Shown here piece by piece: positions 10,515-22,547 of a stretch of 64,000 nucleotides of DNA. The notes under the pieces are model-generated. The model was not told the origin of the DNA and searched no databases. It saw only the letters and a list, made by a program, of their open reading frames with translations. The stretch is from NCBI GenBank assembly GCA_963575745.1, contig CAUYUJ010002748.1, positions 10,001 to 74,000 on the forward strand. The letters are read 5' to 3'. The stretch comes from Prorocentrum cordatum. Its lineage: Eukaryota; Sar; Dinophyceae; Prorocentrales; Prorocentraceae. Each line of letters begins with the position of its first letter. Position 1 is the first letter of the stretch. A program made the translations under genes and the position numbers.

Positions 10515-11320
10515 GGTGCTCATGCCCTCCTGTGCCTTCTGTTGGACCTCCTGGAGCGAGCTCATCGCCCCGCCCCGATTCCTCTCTGAGTTCTGGCCAC
10601 TGGTCAGAACGCACCCCGATGAGGGGCCTGCGGGTCGTCGGCACCGCCGTCGAAACGTCGTCATCGCCGTCGCCGCCGTCGGGGAGGGAGGCTCGGCACG
10701 GCTTCTCGCCGCTCTCGGCCCCCGGTGGCCCAGCCCGGCCCGAGGGCTGGCCCCCTCAAAAAGATGCCCGGGGCGGCACCATCTCCCAGGATGGACCCCG
10801 GGAGGGGCAGGCGACCGATCTGGGACGGAGTTCGGAGCTCGTGCTCGTCACTGTGGTCGCCGCCGCTGCCGCCACCGCTCCAGGATCGAAGATCGGACTT
10901 CCTGGGATCCGATGACTTGATTTGTTCAGCACGGAGTCCCCGAAGTCCCGCCCTTCGTCGTCCTTGGTGACGGCTCCCCCGTCGTTTTCGTTGACGGCTC
11001 CTGGGCCCGGTGAGGACCCGCAATGCCGAACCAAAAAAAAGGCCTTGACTGTTGCAAGACTTCTTCGCGTATCGGTGACCCCGGATCGCTGCTCGCTGGT
11101 GCAGCTCTGCCTTGAAGCTGACGCAAAAATGTTGCAGGACGTCGGAGGCCTGGGACGCCTTCCTTGTGATCCCTCCCCCCCCAGAGGGGGGAGGGCCGCG
11201 GGGGGTCCCGAGGGGGGGATCCTGGGGGGGCCCAAGGGGTTGTGACCCCCGCGCCCAGGGGGGGGGGGGGCAAGCATTTCTTGCAAGAGCTTCCCCGTTT
11301 GATTTCTCCCCGTGTGTTTC
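10515..11320. other. GC-rich intergenic, no gene recognised
   Basis: GC-rich sequence with G-runs at 11165-11275. Frames are open on both strands, without recognisable domains. CAGGACGTCGGAGG-type words recur at 11135 and 11500. Confidence 0.45.
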
Positions 11321-11325
11321 TCTGG

Positions 11326-11445
11326 TTCCTCCTCCTCCTCCTCCTCCTCCTCCTCCTCCTCTTCCTCCTCCTCCTCCTCCTCCTCCTCCGCCTCCTCCTC
11401 CTCCGCCTCCTCCTCCTCCTCCGCCTCCGCCTCCTCCTCGTCCTA
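11326..11445. repeat. (CCT)n microsatellite
   Basis: About 120 bp of CTC/CCT triplets with CGC interruptions. Confidence 0.97.
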
Positions 11446-12004
11446 GCGAAAGGCCCGCGGCACTCGCCGCAAGGCCTTCGCAATCCACTTTGACTGTTGC
11501 AGGACGTCGGAGGTCTGGTCTCGAGGATCGAGGATCGAGGTTCTCATGCTCGCTCGTGGGCCCCCTCTGGGCCTCGAGAGGATTCCCTGGCGACCTTAGG
11601 TTCGGGATACGCCTCGAGATGCTGTCTCGGAGCACACCCCAGGGACAGATCGGGGTGCGTCGTCGTCGTCAGTCGCCGCCGATCGGAAGGCTCATGTACA
11701 CACCGGTCGGAAGAAGTGGGTAGAAACATAAAGTAGGAGGGCGGATAAAATAGATTGGGTTCGGGCCCGCCCAAAGAATAACAAGCAACCGCCAAACCAC
11801 ATCGATTCTCGAAATAGGAAGGCGCTTGAAGTAGATTGCGTTCTGGGAATCCAAAACTACCTACTTTCAACGACTGATGGGTATGAGGGGCCCAGGAGGG
11901 TTTCGGAATCTCCCGCAGGTTTTGGGGGGGTCCTACAGGTTTGGGGAGGGGACATGAGGTCTGTTAGGGCCTAGGCGGGAGTCCTAGAGGCTTCTGACGG
12001 GCAG

Positions 12005-12175
12005 GAAGGGGAAGAGTGGGAGGAGGAGGACCAGGAGGCGGAGGAGGAAGAGGCAGAAGAGAAGGAGGAGAACGAGGGGAAACGGGCACGGCAAAGAGGG
12101 AGGGGGAGAGAAAGGAAACGGGAGGGGGGGGAGGAGGAGGGGAAAAGAGAAGCGGGAAGGGGAAGAGGAAAGAAC
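12005..12175. repeat. Purine-rich (GGA/GAA) tract
   Basis: G and A make up nearly all of the plus strand here. 11450-12000 and 12176-12360 hold no recognisable gene. Confidence 0.85.
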
Positions 12176-12374
12176 ATATGAACCCAGAATGCATCAACGC
12201 TGCTGCATACCCTCCCATGCCCAGTCCCGTCCTCGTAACAGAACCGCTCCCTTGAAAGACCATCCTCCCCCAGGCCTGTCATTGAGACGAGGGCAGTGTT
12301 TTGAAAAGGAACCACCCTCCATCCTTGTAGCCGTACAAAATTCCAAGAAGTCACAAAACCTGTGTTTGTTTGCG

Positions 12375-12720
12375 GCAAGGTTATCCGAAGGACGCCTCAG
12401 ATTGCCAACATGAGGTGGCGACCCCATAAGAAGGAGGAGCTCATACTCAAGACTTCCTCGCGAGTGTCACGCACACAAATGAGTGAACGTCCGAAACATC
12501 ATCTCAATGTGCTTGGGGACGAGGCTCCCGCTCGAGACTTCCTCGGGGTTTAGGCTCCCAGGTGTCACCATAGCTGTGTTGTTGTGGTTGGCTTTTTCCG
12601 ATAGCCGCCTCGGATTACCAAAACGAGATGGGAACCCCAGAAGTACGGTCTCCCGCTCGAGGCTTCCTCGCAATTGAATCACAGACGAGTCTCCATCTCG
12701 AGACTTCTCAGGTTGCACTG
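12375..12720. repeat. ~213-bp degenerate tandem duplication
   Basis: A block starting TTATCCGAAGGACGCCTCAGATT at about 12381 and ending in CTTCCTCGCGAGTGTCAC is repeated from about 12594 as TTTTCCGATAGCCGCCTCGG through CTTCCTCGCAATTGAATCAC. CTCGAGACTTCCTCG-like words occur several more times between them. Confidence 0.6.
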
Positions 12721-12724
12721 CGAA

Positions 12725-13380
12725 GATATGCCTTGCGTCTATAAAAATGAAATGCCCTCGTCTGTCCGAGTGCGCGCGCCACGAAGACGCGGACACGCGC
12801 GGGAGCGCCACCTAGGTAACGTGCGTCGCCACTACAGGGGCATATCTTACGAATGGCACCGTTCGCGTGAAGACGCAAAACTGGCGATGGAAACGATCCA
12901 AACGCGGCGACGGGCATGGCTGCGCCGTGCGTTGGCTGAAGCACCCACAACCCTATGGAAGCCCGACTCGCCTGCGAGCGGCGTCTGCGCACCTGCTGCG
13001 ATGACCAGCGCGGGATACCCAACGCCTCCAGACGCCCGCCTGGCACTCTGAGGCGTTCCCCCCGCGCGTGCGGAAGCGACAAAAAGGCAGCACGCGGTGG
13101 CCCTCGACCACTTGCGAGCGGCGCCCCCTCACCTGCAGGACAGCTTCGACCATTGGTGGGCGTTTTGAGACCCCAGGCGTCCGTGTGGCATTCGACGGCA
13201 CGCACCGCCGCGCGGGCGGATGCGCAATGGCGCGGTAGCCCTTCGTTCATCTGGGACCGCCGCCAAATCACGCTGGTCGTGGACGGTCTCCGCAGAGAGC
13301 CGCCACCCATGTCTGTTGCGCCCTTCCACGCGTTGGCTCTCCAGGGCGGCCGGCGCCGAATGGGACAAACGGCGCCGGAA
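12725..13380. other. Unassigned unique sequence
   Basis: About 650 bp of moderately GC-rich, non-repetitive sequence. Frames of 125-250 codons are open on both strands, but the translations (Arg/Ala/Pro-rich) match nothing I recognise. This could be an old coding remnant; I do not call a gene. Confidence 0.35.
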
Positions 13381-13384
13381 TGTC

Positions 13385-13440
13385 GGTGCGAATTTCGTCG
13401 TGGATTCCGATGTGGATTCGCGGTGGATTTGCGGGGGCGG
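13385..13440 (-). repeat. TCCAC(A/T)TCGAAAT-type hexad repeat, inverted copy
   Basis: GTGGATTCCGATGTGGATTC and GGTGGATTTGCG are the reverse complement of the word type at 14150-14275. These short repeats flank TIR element B in opposite orientations. Confidence 0.5.
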
Positions 13441-13474
13441 TCAAGTGCGTGAGGGGTGCCCAAAAAACGGCCCG

Positions 13475-14111
13475 AATCCCACCAGCCTTCTGGGCGTCGG
13501 TGGTTTAGAGCGTCTCCTCTTCCACCCCTCCCTCTTCCCCTTCGGGGAGGGGTTTACCCCTCCCCCTACCCCCTCCCCGTGGACCTGGACGGGAGGGGCC
13601 GCGAGCGGTCAGGGCGTCCAAACTGGCCTCGGCGAGGAAGCCAAAATCACTGATTTTACTAAGGTTTTGGCCCCATTGTGGCCTCCTGGGGGGGGCGATG
13701 CTAGTAATGTTCCGCTCTTCTTTGAAGCCAAAATCATTGATTTTACTAAGGTTTTGGCCCCATTGTGGCTTCCTGAAGGGGCAACCCTAATTGATGCTCC
13801 GCTCTTCTTTGAAGCCAAAATCATTGATTTTACATTGGTTTTGGCCCCATTTTGGCCTCCTGAGGGGGCAACCCTAATTGAAGCTCCCCTCTTCTTTGAT
13901 CGATGTCCTGCAAGATGGCCCCAAGAAGCGCCCAGGAGGCCCCAAGAGGCCCCAAGATGGCCCCTAGAGGCCCCAAGAGGCCCGCAGGAGGCCCCCAAGA
14001 GGATCCCAAGCGGCCCAAAGAGGCCCCCCCGAGGCACCCAAGACGCCGAAAAGCCCCTCAGGACGACCCTCTACTCGCCTGGGCGTCGTTTCTGGATGGG
14101 CTGGTGGGGAT
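13475..14111 (+). mobile_element. TIR element B, about 0.64 kb
   Basis: The left end AATCCCACCAGCC is at 13475-13487 and the right end GGCTGGTGGGGAT at 14099-14111. Its left subterminal region matches that of element A (hairpin CCCCTTCGGGG at about 13536-13548). Internally there are three 87-bp repeats and then CCCAAGA-type words. It has no open reading frame of its own. It is the shortest and cleanest copy, so it is the best model for the family. Confidence 0.75.
13637..13905 (+). repeat. 87-bp tandem repeat inside element B, 3 copies
   Basis: GAAGCCAAAATCA(C/T)TGATT starts at 13637, 13724 and 13811, an exact 87-bp period. Single diverged copies occur in element A near 5169 and 5458. Confidence 0.9.
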
Positions 14112-14149
14112 ACGCGAACTTCGCGTCGCGAAGCGTCTAGAATGTTCAC

Positions 14150-14275
14150 TAGGTATCCACTTCGAAATCCGCTTCGGAAATCACATTCCGAAGTCCACTT
14201 TCGAAATCAACGTCGAAATCCACTTTGACATCCATGTCGAAATTCATTTCGAAATTCACATCGTTCCCAGGTCGA
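14150..14275 (+). repeat. TCCACTTCGAAAT-type short tandem repeat
   Basis: Words such as CGAAATCCACTTCGAAAT recur about every 18 bp. See the inverted counterpart at 13385-13440. Confidence 0.7.
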
Positions 14276-14279
14276 CCTG

Positions 14280-14900
14280 GATGGCAACATGCTGTGGGAT
14301 GCCAACTTAAGGAAAGATGGAGAGCAGGAGGGATTATTCTAGCTGCCTGCCAGGTGCGCCGGGCATCATCAGCGGGCAGGGCGAAAGTCTCGCAACCCAA
14401 CTGCCCGCGACCTCGCCCGACCTGGCGTGCGAGAGGGGGCTCCTGGGCGCGCACCTCTGCCGCCGAGTATGTAATCGCGCAGGGGCTGTGATGTCCAAAT
14501 CTTGCAAGGTGATTTGCATCACTACCCACTCCTGAGCCAAGATTCAGGTGGCTTCTTCTCCGTGAAGTGCAAAGAACATCAGCAAGTGCTGAGCGCTCAG
14601 AAGGAGCAGGCAAAGGAGAGGAAGAGAGTAGAAGTGTTCTTATATAGACTATGCGAGCGTTGAAGTCACATGGGGAGCGCTGGCAACACTAGCCGATGAT
14701 ACGCACGGTCGCTGGGAAGCACGCGCACTCCAAATTTCTGCTGCGATTTTCAAAAAACGGTTTCCTCGCGATTCGCCGGCTCTTTGTTTCCACGGAAAGC
14801 ATTTGCAATCCACTAAGGATTCATTACCGAGACGTTGTAGCCTGAGACTTCCTCAATATTCATATGTGAGAGTGTGTGTGAGTGCGCGCGCGTGTGCGAG
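14280..14900. other. Unassigned unique sequence
   Basis: No gene, RNA or repeat recognised. A short GTGTGTG/GCGCGC stretch at 14870-14895 leads into the GAT repeat. Confidence 0.4.
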
Positions 14901-14905
14901 TGCCC

Positions 14906-15845
14906 GCGATGACGATGATGATGATGATGATGACAAAATGAATAAAAGTAGTAACAATAATAGCAATAATCATGATAGTAATGATAGCAAAAATAACAAT
15001 ACTGATAATCAGAATGATAATCATAATAATACGAATAATACTAAAAATATTTACATCTATAAGTAGTAATAAACAATAATAGAAATAACAAATACTTATA
15101 ATAATAATAATGATGGTGATGATGATGACGATACTGATGGTAATAAGATGATGATGATCATGATGATGATGATGAATACGAATAGGGTTGGTGCTGATGA
15201 TGGCTATGGTGATAATGATGATGATGATGATGATGATACTCGTCATGATGATGATGGGGATGATGATGATGATGGGGATGATGTTGATGATGGTCATGAG
15301 GATGATGATGATGATGATGATGTTGCTGCTGATGATTATGTTGGTGATGATGACGATGGTGATGATGGTGGGGATGATGATGGTAATGTTGATGATGTTG
15401 ATGGTGCTGATAACGGTGATGATGATTATGACGATGGTGATGACGATGATAACGATGGTGATGACGATCATGATGATGATGCTATGATGACAAAGATGAT
15501 GGTCACGATGACGGTGGTGCTGATGATGACAATGACGAAAATGATGATGATGATGATGATGCTGATGATGATGATGGGGAGGTCGCGGTGGTGATGATGA
15601 TGATGCTGATGATAATGGTGGAGATGGTAATGATCATAATGGTGGTTGTGATGGTGATGAGGACAATGATGATGATGATGATGATGATGGTGACGACGAT
15701 AACGATGACGATGACGATAATGGTGGTCATGACAATGAAGATGGTGATGAGAATGGTGATGATGGTTGTGATGCTGATGATGATCGTGATGATGGTGATG
15801 ATGATGGTGATGGTGATGATAGTGATGATGCTGATGATGATGTAG
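14906..15845. repeat. (GAT)n / (GATGAC) tract, about 0.94 kb
   Basis: Mostly GATGATGAT with GAC, GGT and AAT variants; the first 200 bp are A-rich (AATAATAAT). It reads as poly-Asp or poly-Met on plus and poly-His, poly-Ile or poly-Ser on minus. These readings are artefacts. Confidence 0.95.
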
Positions 15846-16352
15846 AACGACGCGAGGGAGGGGCGAGGTTCCTGCGAGGGGGGTGTGTAGAGAAAACAAG
15901 ATACCCACTTAGGCTGCGGGAAACAAAGTGGCAAAATTCATAAAGCCTCAAGCGGGATCCCCTTCTTAAAAAGATACCTCGCTACCTACATGTGAATGCT
16001 GCACACTCGTAGGCGTCTGTCAAGCAATATGTGGACACCTCAAGCGAAATTTCAAATTTGAGAGCCTCCCTACACCCATTGAGTTGCTAGAACTCACACA
16101 AAAGCAGTGGACGGCGTTGACAGCCGGAGCCAGATCTTGAGAACGATCTCACCTCCGACCCTGCGCCTGCTGGAGAACTTCGAAGCGGGTGTGCGCGGCG
16201 CTCCGGAAGTTTTTACGTAGTGGGCATGGGTCTTAGAGGGTCCCGAGGAGTGAGACGAGGAAGAGAAGGAAGACACAAGACGGCTACCGCAGGCTGATAC
16301 GACCGAGGAGGGCGACGAGAGCTCAACCAGAAACCCTCCTTCTCGGAGCCGC

Positions 16353-16432
16353 AACTCCTCCTCCTCCTCCTCCTCCTCCTCCTCCTCCTCCTCATCATCA
16401 TCATCATCATCATCATCATCAGCATCATGCTC
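16353..16432. repeat. (CTC)n then (CAT)n microsatellite
   Basis: About 40 bp of CTC triplets run directly into about 35 bp of CAT triplets. The region 15850-16350 holds nothing recognisable. Confidence 0.95.
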
Positions 16433-16434
16433 CT

Positions 16435-17690
16435 GATTGCTGGCACCCTGCTGCGCTCAAACATACCCGCAGACCGCTCTTATCTGGTGGAATGCCTTAA
16501 CTGAGATGTCTGGAGCACCAGTTTGCGGGTGATACCACTGGAGGACAGACGGCATCAAAGCCTGTGAGGAAAGCACGGCAAGACGTCAACAGGCACGCAG
16601 TCATCGCGAGAAAGAATCTTCGGAGGCAAGATGGGGTCGGCTTGGCGCGTGTCTGCCACAGACACAGCACAACAACACGCATGCCTCCGACGTCGTCTTT
16701 TCTACGACGTGAACCCCAGAGCGCTCGGCAGACCTGAGCCTGGGGATCCATTTTCGCCCCGGATCGTCCGTCACAGGTCTTGGGTCGCGATGACGGCCCA
16801 GGGGGCCAACATCGTGAGGCAAAAGCTTGCTGTGATGGCTTCGCGACGACCGAGGTCTGAGAATGCGATCCTCTGTCAACGGTTATCCCGTTCGCCTCGA
16901 TAGGCCGGCAGGGTGGGTGGTTTGGGGGTTGTTTGAAACCCCACCGCACACCGAATCTTGACGCTCCGTCTCCACAACTTTCGCTCGATGCTTCACCGTA
17001 GGCCAATTTGGCCCGAACAGCCCCGAGGGGACGAATCGAGCAGCCTCTTCTTCTTTCGCTCGAGACTCGATCCAAAACAAGCAATCCTCTGTCACGGTCA
17101 TCCCGTTCGCCGCGGTCACGGTCGCGATCGTCGCGAGTCCTGCCCCGGCCAGTCCCCTCGGGTGCGCGCGCCGCGCCACCGCGGGCACTCGCGCTCTGCG
17201 AGCGACGCTCCCAAAGCAATGTCTCGGGATGGTCGGAATGAGCAGCCGGCTCAGAGCCAGCTGGTCCAAGGGAATGCAGCTGGAACTTCCCCTGTCACCC
17301 GCATCGCCCCGCACCCCCCCTGCCCAACAGAGCCCAAAGAGGGGCCCAAAGGATCCGAGAAAGACACAGGAGCGACACGAGATGGATCAAGCGGGCCCCC
17401 CAGTGGCTCTCAGAGATCATCCAGCGGCTCAGTGTTAGGGCCTCATACCTCATTTCGGTTTCTGTTTGACTGGTGTCACTCACTGCGCCTCCCTAAGATA
17501 TCATCAACTACCTTTTCTCCCGACAACCCGCCTGGTGGGAATGCGAAAGGCGCCAAACGAAACGAATTACGAACTCGACAAGACAGACCGCGCCATCGGA
17601 CAACTAGTCACTCAACATGCCTGTTGTGCCAAGGATACACGAGCACGACTTCGATATCGGGGATAATTACTTCGATTTGCCCTGCGGCTC
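16435..17690. other. Unassigned sequence with a degenerate ~210-bp duplication
   Basis: The words AATCCTCTGTCA(AC)GGT and ATCCCGTTCGCC recur near 16868 and 17083, embedded in similar surroundings. A minus frame of 240 codons (16497-17219) is open but has no recognisable domain, and the plus frames are equally open. Confidence 0.4.
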
Positions 17691-17696
17691 CCACAC

Positions 17697-17698
<2 letters not shown>

Positions 17699-17734
<36 letters not shown>

Positions 17735-17870
17735 TACATTTATGTATACATACATACATACATAAATACAAACACACAAACAAACAAACAAACAAACAAA
17801 CAAACAAACAAACAAACATGCATGCATGCATACATACATACATGCATATGAACGTACAAACATGCACACA
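17699..17870. repeat. Compound microsatellite: (TA)n, (CATA)n, (CAAA)n, (CATG)n
   Basis: TA dinucleotides at 17702-17731 are followed by ATACATACAT, then CAAACAAACA at about 17770-17817, then CATGCATG/ACATACAT. Confidence 0.97.
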
Positions 17871-17984
17871 TAAACAAACCTAGCTATGAATGTGCATCAA
17901 CAAATGTACGAATATATGCATATGTGCAAGTTGCAAGTGTGTGCCGAGGTCCGTACAAACACATGTGCAGCCTGTCTGTGGTGT

Positions 17985-18065
17985 GTACGATGTGCGTGTG
18001 TTTGTGTGCGTGTATGTGTGTGCGTGTGTGCTGTGAGTTGTGTGCGTGTGCTGCGCATTGTTCGT
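17985..18065. repeat. (GT)n-rich tract
   Basis: GTGTGTGCGTG-type dinucleotide sequence. Confidence 0.85.
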
Positions 18066-18069
18066 TTGC

Positions 18070-18780
18070 TATGTGTGAAATATATGAGGGTATGTGAGTT
18101 CTGCGTGTGTTGTGCGATAGGTATGCTGTGTGCATTGCCATCTACGTTGAATACTCAAGAAAGCCTTTTCCTCTCAACGGGCTCTTGGGCCGAAGGCTGC
18201 GGGCTAGCATCTGGCCCATCCTGTCACTTCTCTGTCCATCACACATCACGCATCCACCTACGCATTGGCTAGACCTCGCCTATACAGGTAAGACACCAAC
18301 ACGCCGCCTCGGCACGTTGAAGCTGTGCGAAATCGTGTCGAACCACAATCTGCAACTCGAAATCAATTCCTTGCTTCACACAATATCCGGATGCGAGCCG
18401 ACTTCGCCAGAAAAAACAATCGGGCGGAACGCTGGCGCAGCCTGCTCAAGCCTTCACTAGATATTCATGAGATCCTCGCTCGCGTTCCTCCTCGCATCGA
18501 GCTTCTCGTCACTTGTCCACGCCCCTTCGGCCTGCGCTGGTGTCAGCAGGAACCGAGGCTGCTGGCGATACCAAGCGTGCGTCGTCTAGCAAAGGGTCAG
18601 CACGTCCCGCTGGCTGCTCCTCCTCTTATTGATGTTCGTCTTGGTCTCCCCGACGGCATCAGAGAAGCCTCGTGAACACTCTTGATCTTCATGATCGTGA
18701 ACATACCATAACGACCATCCACGACTCCACATCACATCATAATAATAAGAAAACACACCCCCAACGAGCCAAAGAGCGGA
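18070..18780. other. Unassigned; candidate 3' flank or LTR of the copia element
   Basis: About 700 bp just 3' of the copia coding remnant. No second copy of this sequence was found upstream of the remnant near 23.5 kb, so an LTR cannot be confirmed. Confidence 0.3.
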
Positions 18781-18783
18781 GTG

Positions 18784-19375
18784 TCATCGCACTTGGTGTC
18801 CTCTGCCAACTCCAGCTCGTAGGAATCTCACCACTAACTCGCGTTTCTCGGCCTTCGCCTCACTGAATAGCATCGCTGCCGCAAGCAACGCTCTCGGGCC
18901 CTTTGGAGAAACTGCGGCCCACTTGCTGCTGCCACTCATTGCGTCGTTCTTGCTGGTACGCAGCCCGTCGCCATTCTCGAAACCCCATTTCGCGCATCCA
19001 CCCGCGATGTCGGTCGCAGCCGGCCCCCTATGCACTCTCACCTTCTTCTCCTCGCACTTGCTCTGAAGCCACAACAACTTGGTTCCTATGTGCTTCAGTA
19101 ATCCGCGTCCTGCGCGCTGAATAATACCCTTGGCTGCCGAAGAATCCCATCGCAACTTGGTTTCGACTGGAAACCATATAAACCCCAAAAAGCCTCTGCA
19201 TATGAACAGACTCGGCGACCGAAGTGACCGCAGCTAAATACTCACCCTCACCACTTGAAAGTGCCTGGCAGCTCCGTCCTTTCGTGAAATTCCTCAGCGT
19301 AGTACGACCGAACCTCAACGTGCACCCTGATGCGCCCTTGCGATCTCGGGCGTCTCCTGCTCAGTCGGCGTCTGA
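18784..19375 (-). pseudogene. copia RNase H remnant
   Basis: DTYSDADWAG at about 19380-19350 gives the first catalytic Asp. After a frameshift LSSGEGEYLAAVTSVAES (about 19258) gives the catalytic Glu. KLLWLQSKCEEKKVRVHRGP and a decayed N-P-A-D-type block follow in a third frame (about 19090-19030). This order and spacing are those of copia RNase H, which removes the RNA strand during cDNA synthesis. Three frames are needed, so it is dead. Confidence 0.85.
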
Positions 19376-20580
19376 GTACGTGTCCAAGTAGTCCTCGGCG
19401 TTGCTCCGGGTGACCAGGATGCCATAGTCGTAGGTGCCCTTCAAGTACCTCGCACATATCCTCAATATGTGCAGATCTGGGTCCCTTGGTGCACTCAACG
19501 CCTTGCTCAACCCATGAACAACGAATGGCATACCAGGTCGGTACTTCAGCAAGCGCCTCAAAAGCCCTACACACCTGCTGAATGTCTTGCCATCTGAAGA
19601 AAAAACAACTGGCAAATCCAGTTCCTCCGTCCGCCTCGTCCGCACGATCGTGGTCGGCACTGGGTTGCAATCTGTGAGTCCCAACTCGATCAAGGTGTCC
19701 TCGATGCACTTCTTCCTCGGGGCAATGTGGATCACGTCATTGCTGGCTCTCGCCCGCGTAGCTCGTAAATATGAGCATACTGGACCAACCATCATGATCT
19801 CTGCCTCCTTCAGCTTGCAAACTGGCTTCAGGTTCTCCTTCAACCACTTCAGCTCAGCATCACTTCCTGACACATCAGCATCCTCTTACTGAACCTCAAA
19901 CACCAATGTTGAACCTGGCCCCCTGAAGATGCTCGGCTGCTCGGGGCATGCTCGATGCCCGACTCGCTCGTATTGTCGATCACGCACTGGTTGAACTTAT
20001 TGGAAACGCCGCGCTCGCCGCCCAGCCGCTTCTTCATCTTCCGCCACGGTTGCTGGCACTGTCCGCCTCGAGCATGGTATCTCCTGGACCACTCTGCTGG
20101 CGGAACCACGTAGACCTCCTCGTCCTCCTCTGCATGGAAGCATGCGTTCTGGGCGTCTAAGACCATGGCGTTGTGTCCTTGCTGCACCGCGCGCTGGCCG
20201 ATGAGCCTGCCCGTGCTGCTCGTCGATCCTGTAGTAAACAAACCTTCCAACTCGGGATCTGCACCTTTGAACTCTCTCGCCATGAATATGCATCTCCATT
20301 ATCCGGGCCCCCCTGGCACAGTCTCCCATCTCGTAGACAGTACGCATGCTCCTTCTGGCAGGCTCTCCACTGCGTCAACAAAGTCAAACTCCTCCATGGC
20401 ATCCATTTCCTTGTCATTACCCTTGAGGATGGCCTTCACCACCTCTGGGCCGGCTCCCTGGCACTCGTCATACTTCCGTTTATCGTAAGCCCGTTCGCCA
20501 AACTCAGCCACATAACCTGGTTCGTCGATTGTCGTGAGCTCCTCCACTCTGGCTCTCTCATCTCCACTACCCGCCTGCAT
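19361..20580 (-). pseudogene. copia reverse transcriptase remnant
   Basis: MDAMEEFDFVDAVESLPEG and CVLSTRWETV (about 20405-20310) are the N-terminal RT_2 motifs. In the next frame AREFKGADP and MVLDAQNACFHAEEDEEVYV (about 20165-20105) match the motif A region, with its Asp kept. The expected xxDD box should lie near 19890; the frame there reads EDAD next to a stop, so the catalytic pair is lost. The thumb and connection region follows in frame from 19873: GSDAELKWLKENLKP, a PVPTT-type block and YRPGMPFVVHGLSKALSAPR. Confidence 0.88.
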
Positions 20581-21005
20581 GTCTGCGTGCTCAACCTCTC
20601 CCTTGGCGATGCTGCTCGCACTCGGTAACGTTGGTCAAGTATTCTTGTCTGCTCTCAACTGCTCCATGTTGCATCCCTGCGGCAACTCCGATCTTGCCGC
20701 ACTCGGCGCTGCAGCTGCCTGCTTATGCTGATCTCCTTGCGCCGATGGCCCTGGTCCTGGTTGACCTCCTGCTGTTGGCATGCCTCCTCCAGGTGATGGT
20801 GTCATCGGCAACGTGATCGGCAATGCGGTAGGTGCTCGACTCTTCTTTCTTGGAATCCCCATGGCTCTCCCAGCGCACCTGTCCCACGGCGTGCCCTTGT
20901 TCCCCTTTCACGAGATCGGCCTTCACCTGGTCCGTCGCTGGCACGCGCATCACTGTCCTGGTAGTGAACACGCTCTCGACTGCCCCGAACAGGTGCTCAT
21001 CTGAC

Positions 21006-21865
21006 TCAATCGTCTTTCCTAGCCAGACTCCTTGAACGAATCTCGCGTCTGCTCGACCCTACCCGACTCCTGCACGCACCTCCCCCGTCGCCGCGACTGC
21101 AAGCATGACCAGTGCAGAATCTTCGAACTTCATCACCTCGCCCTTGTACTTCCTCCCGAAGCTGCCCTCGAACGCTGTCCTCTGGTTCGCCTTCACGTGA
21201 TGCCGTTCGAGAACCCAACCAGCATGCCTCACCATCCAGGACCAAACATGCACTGACGGTTTGACCTCCATTCCCATCCATGTTACCAACTCCATTAGCA
21301 TTGTCCTGATCTGACCCTCAATCGACTGCTAAGCGCGGCCGACTGCACCTACGCTTTGACTGCTGAACCTCGGCGTCTTCTGGATCTCGAACTCGATGCC
21401 GCCCAGCAAGCACTTATGTCTCACCTTCTCCGCCACAACTCCAAGAGCTGGTTCAGGACCAGTCTCGAGAATCACACTTTCAGAGGACATTCGTCTGGCA
21501 AACGATGCACCAGCTGATGAGATGAAGTTTGCTTCATCCGACTTGTGAGGGACTGCCATCGCCATGACGTTCTGTGCTGCCGTATCTACCAACACGAACG
21601 TTGTCGCCCATGCCTGATATCCCGGTGCATGCCGTCGCTTTGGGTCCTGCAGTAGGTAGCAGAAGTCCATTTCGAACTCTGGCTTCCTCTTCGACTCCTC
21701 AGTCCTCTGCTCGCGGGGTTTGGCACATCCTTTGCCCATGACACGCCATGCGTGCCATGGCTGGTACTGCAGGTGCGTGATCTCATGACGTTCTCGCTCT
21801 TCTCGCGATGGCTCTGCTGGCTCTCGTGGAAAGACGATGCCCCCTTGGCCTCCAGCTTCAGCCAA
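21006..21865 (-). pseudogene. copia integrase remnant
   Basis: The zinc-binding start of integrase is seen as HEITHLQYQPW at about 21785, but the WCxxC cysteines are replaced (WHAWR), so the HHCC finger is broken. FEMDFCYLL and TTFVLVDTAAQNVMAMAVP match the start of the catalytic core. Further on, in other frames, WMVRHAGWVLERHHVKANQR and GRKYKGEVMKF match the end of the core in this group (the residues before the K-x-D/P-R-W region). At least two frameshifts separate these pieces. Confidence 0.85.
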
Positions 21866-21869
21866 CTCT

Positions 21870-22400
21870 CTTACACGCTCTTCCAGCCACTCCTCATCTC
21901 ATCTCGAGCCCGAGCTTTGCCTCTGAATGCACCAAACGCCCCCATAGCTGCTGCTGGGTTCCCCAGATCGCGGCCTTGAGCTCTGCCAACATGTTCCTCA
22001 TGTCCTCACCTCCACAACCACTAAACAGGCCCCCACGTCCGATTGGTTTGCCATGCTGTCGAACTTCAAGCCGGCGTTGTGCGAGCTGTCGTGCTTCTTT
22101 ATCAAGTCGCGCATTCTCCGACGCTCCTGGAACTGGCGCTTCTGGTGCCCCTGCGACTGCCACTGATGGCAACGCTGCCCCCGCCGCAGGTCCTGCTGAA
22201 CTTGAAGCCTCACCTGGCACCGATCGCTTTGGCTTGTCTGGCACTGGTTGCATATCCTCATCAACTGGCGCCATCACCGCAGTCGGCTCGTCAACGGAAA
22301 TGATCCGATTGACCCTCACTCCGAACGTCTTGCCTTTGATGTAGACTGGAACTCGCTTGCGCCCTCGATCGGCGGCGACCTCGATCCATGGGCTGCCCTT
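21870..22400 (-). pseudogene. copia linker between protease and integrase
   Basis: An open minus frame (21894-22319) gives an Ala/Pro/Glu-rich segment without conserved residues, followed by LDKEARQLAQRRLEVRQHGK. Such low-complexity linkers are usual between protease and integrase in dinoflagellate-type copia elements. It is placed by position only. Confidence 0.5.
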
Positions 22401-22547
22401 CCTAAAGAAAACACCGCGTACATGCCATTTGAGACCAGCTTGCCCACGCTGAGCAACGGTCTCTCCACGTCGCTTCGCACAAACGGAGTCTTCCGCGTTG
22501 ATGGTCGTCTCGCCGCTGCCGTTCAGAATCGCGCACTCGACAATGAC

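Noticed and set aside
18070-18780. 3' LTR of the copia element
   Set aside because: No matching copy was found near 23.5 kb and no TG...CA ends with a short duplication could be placed.
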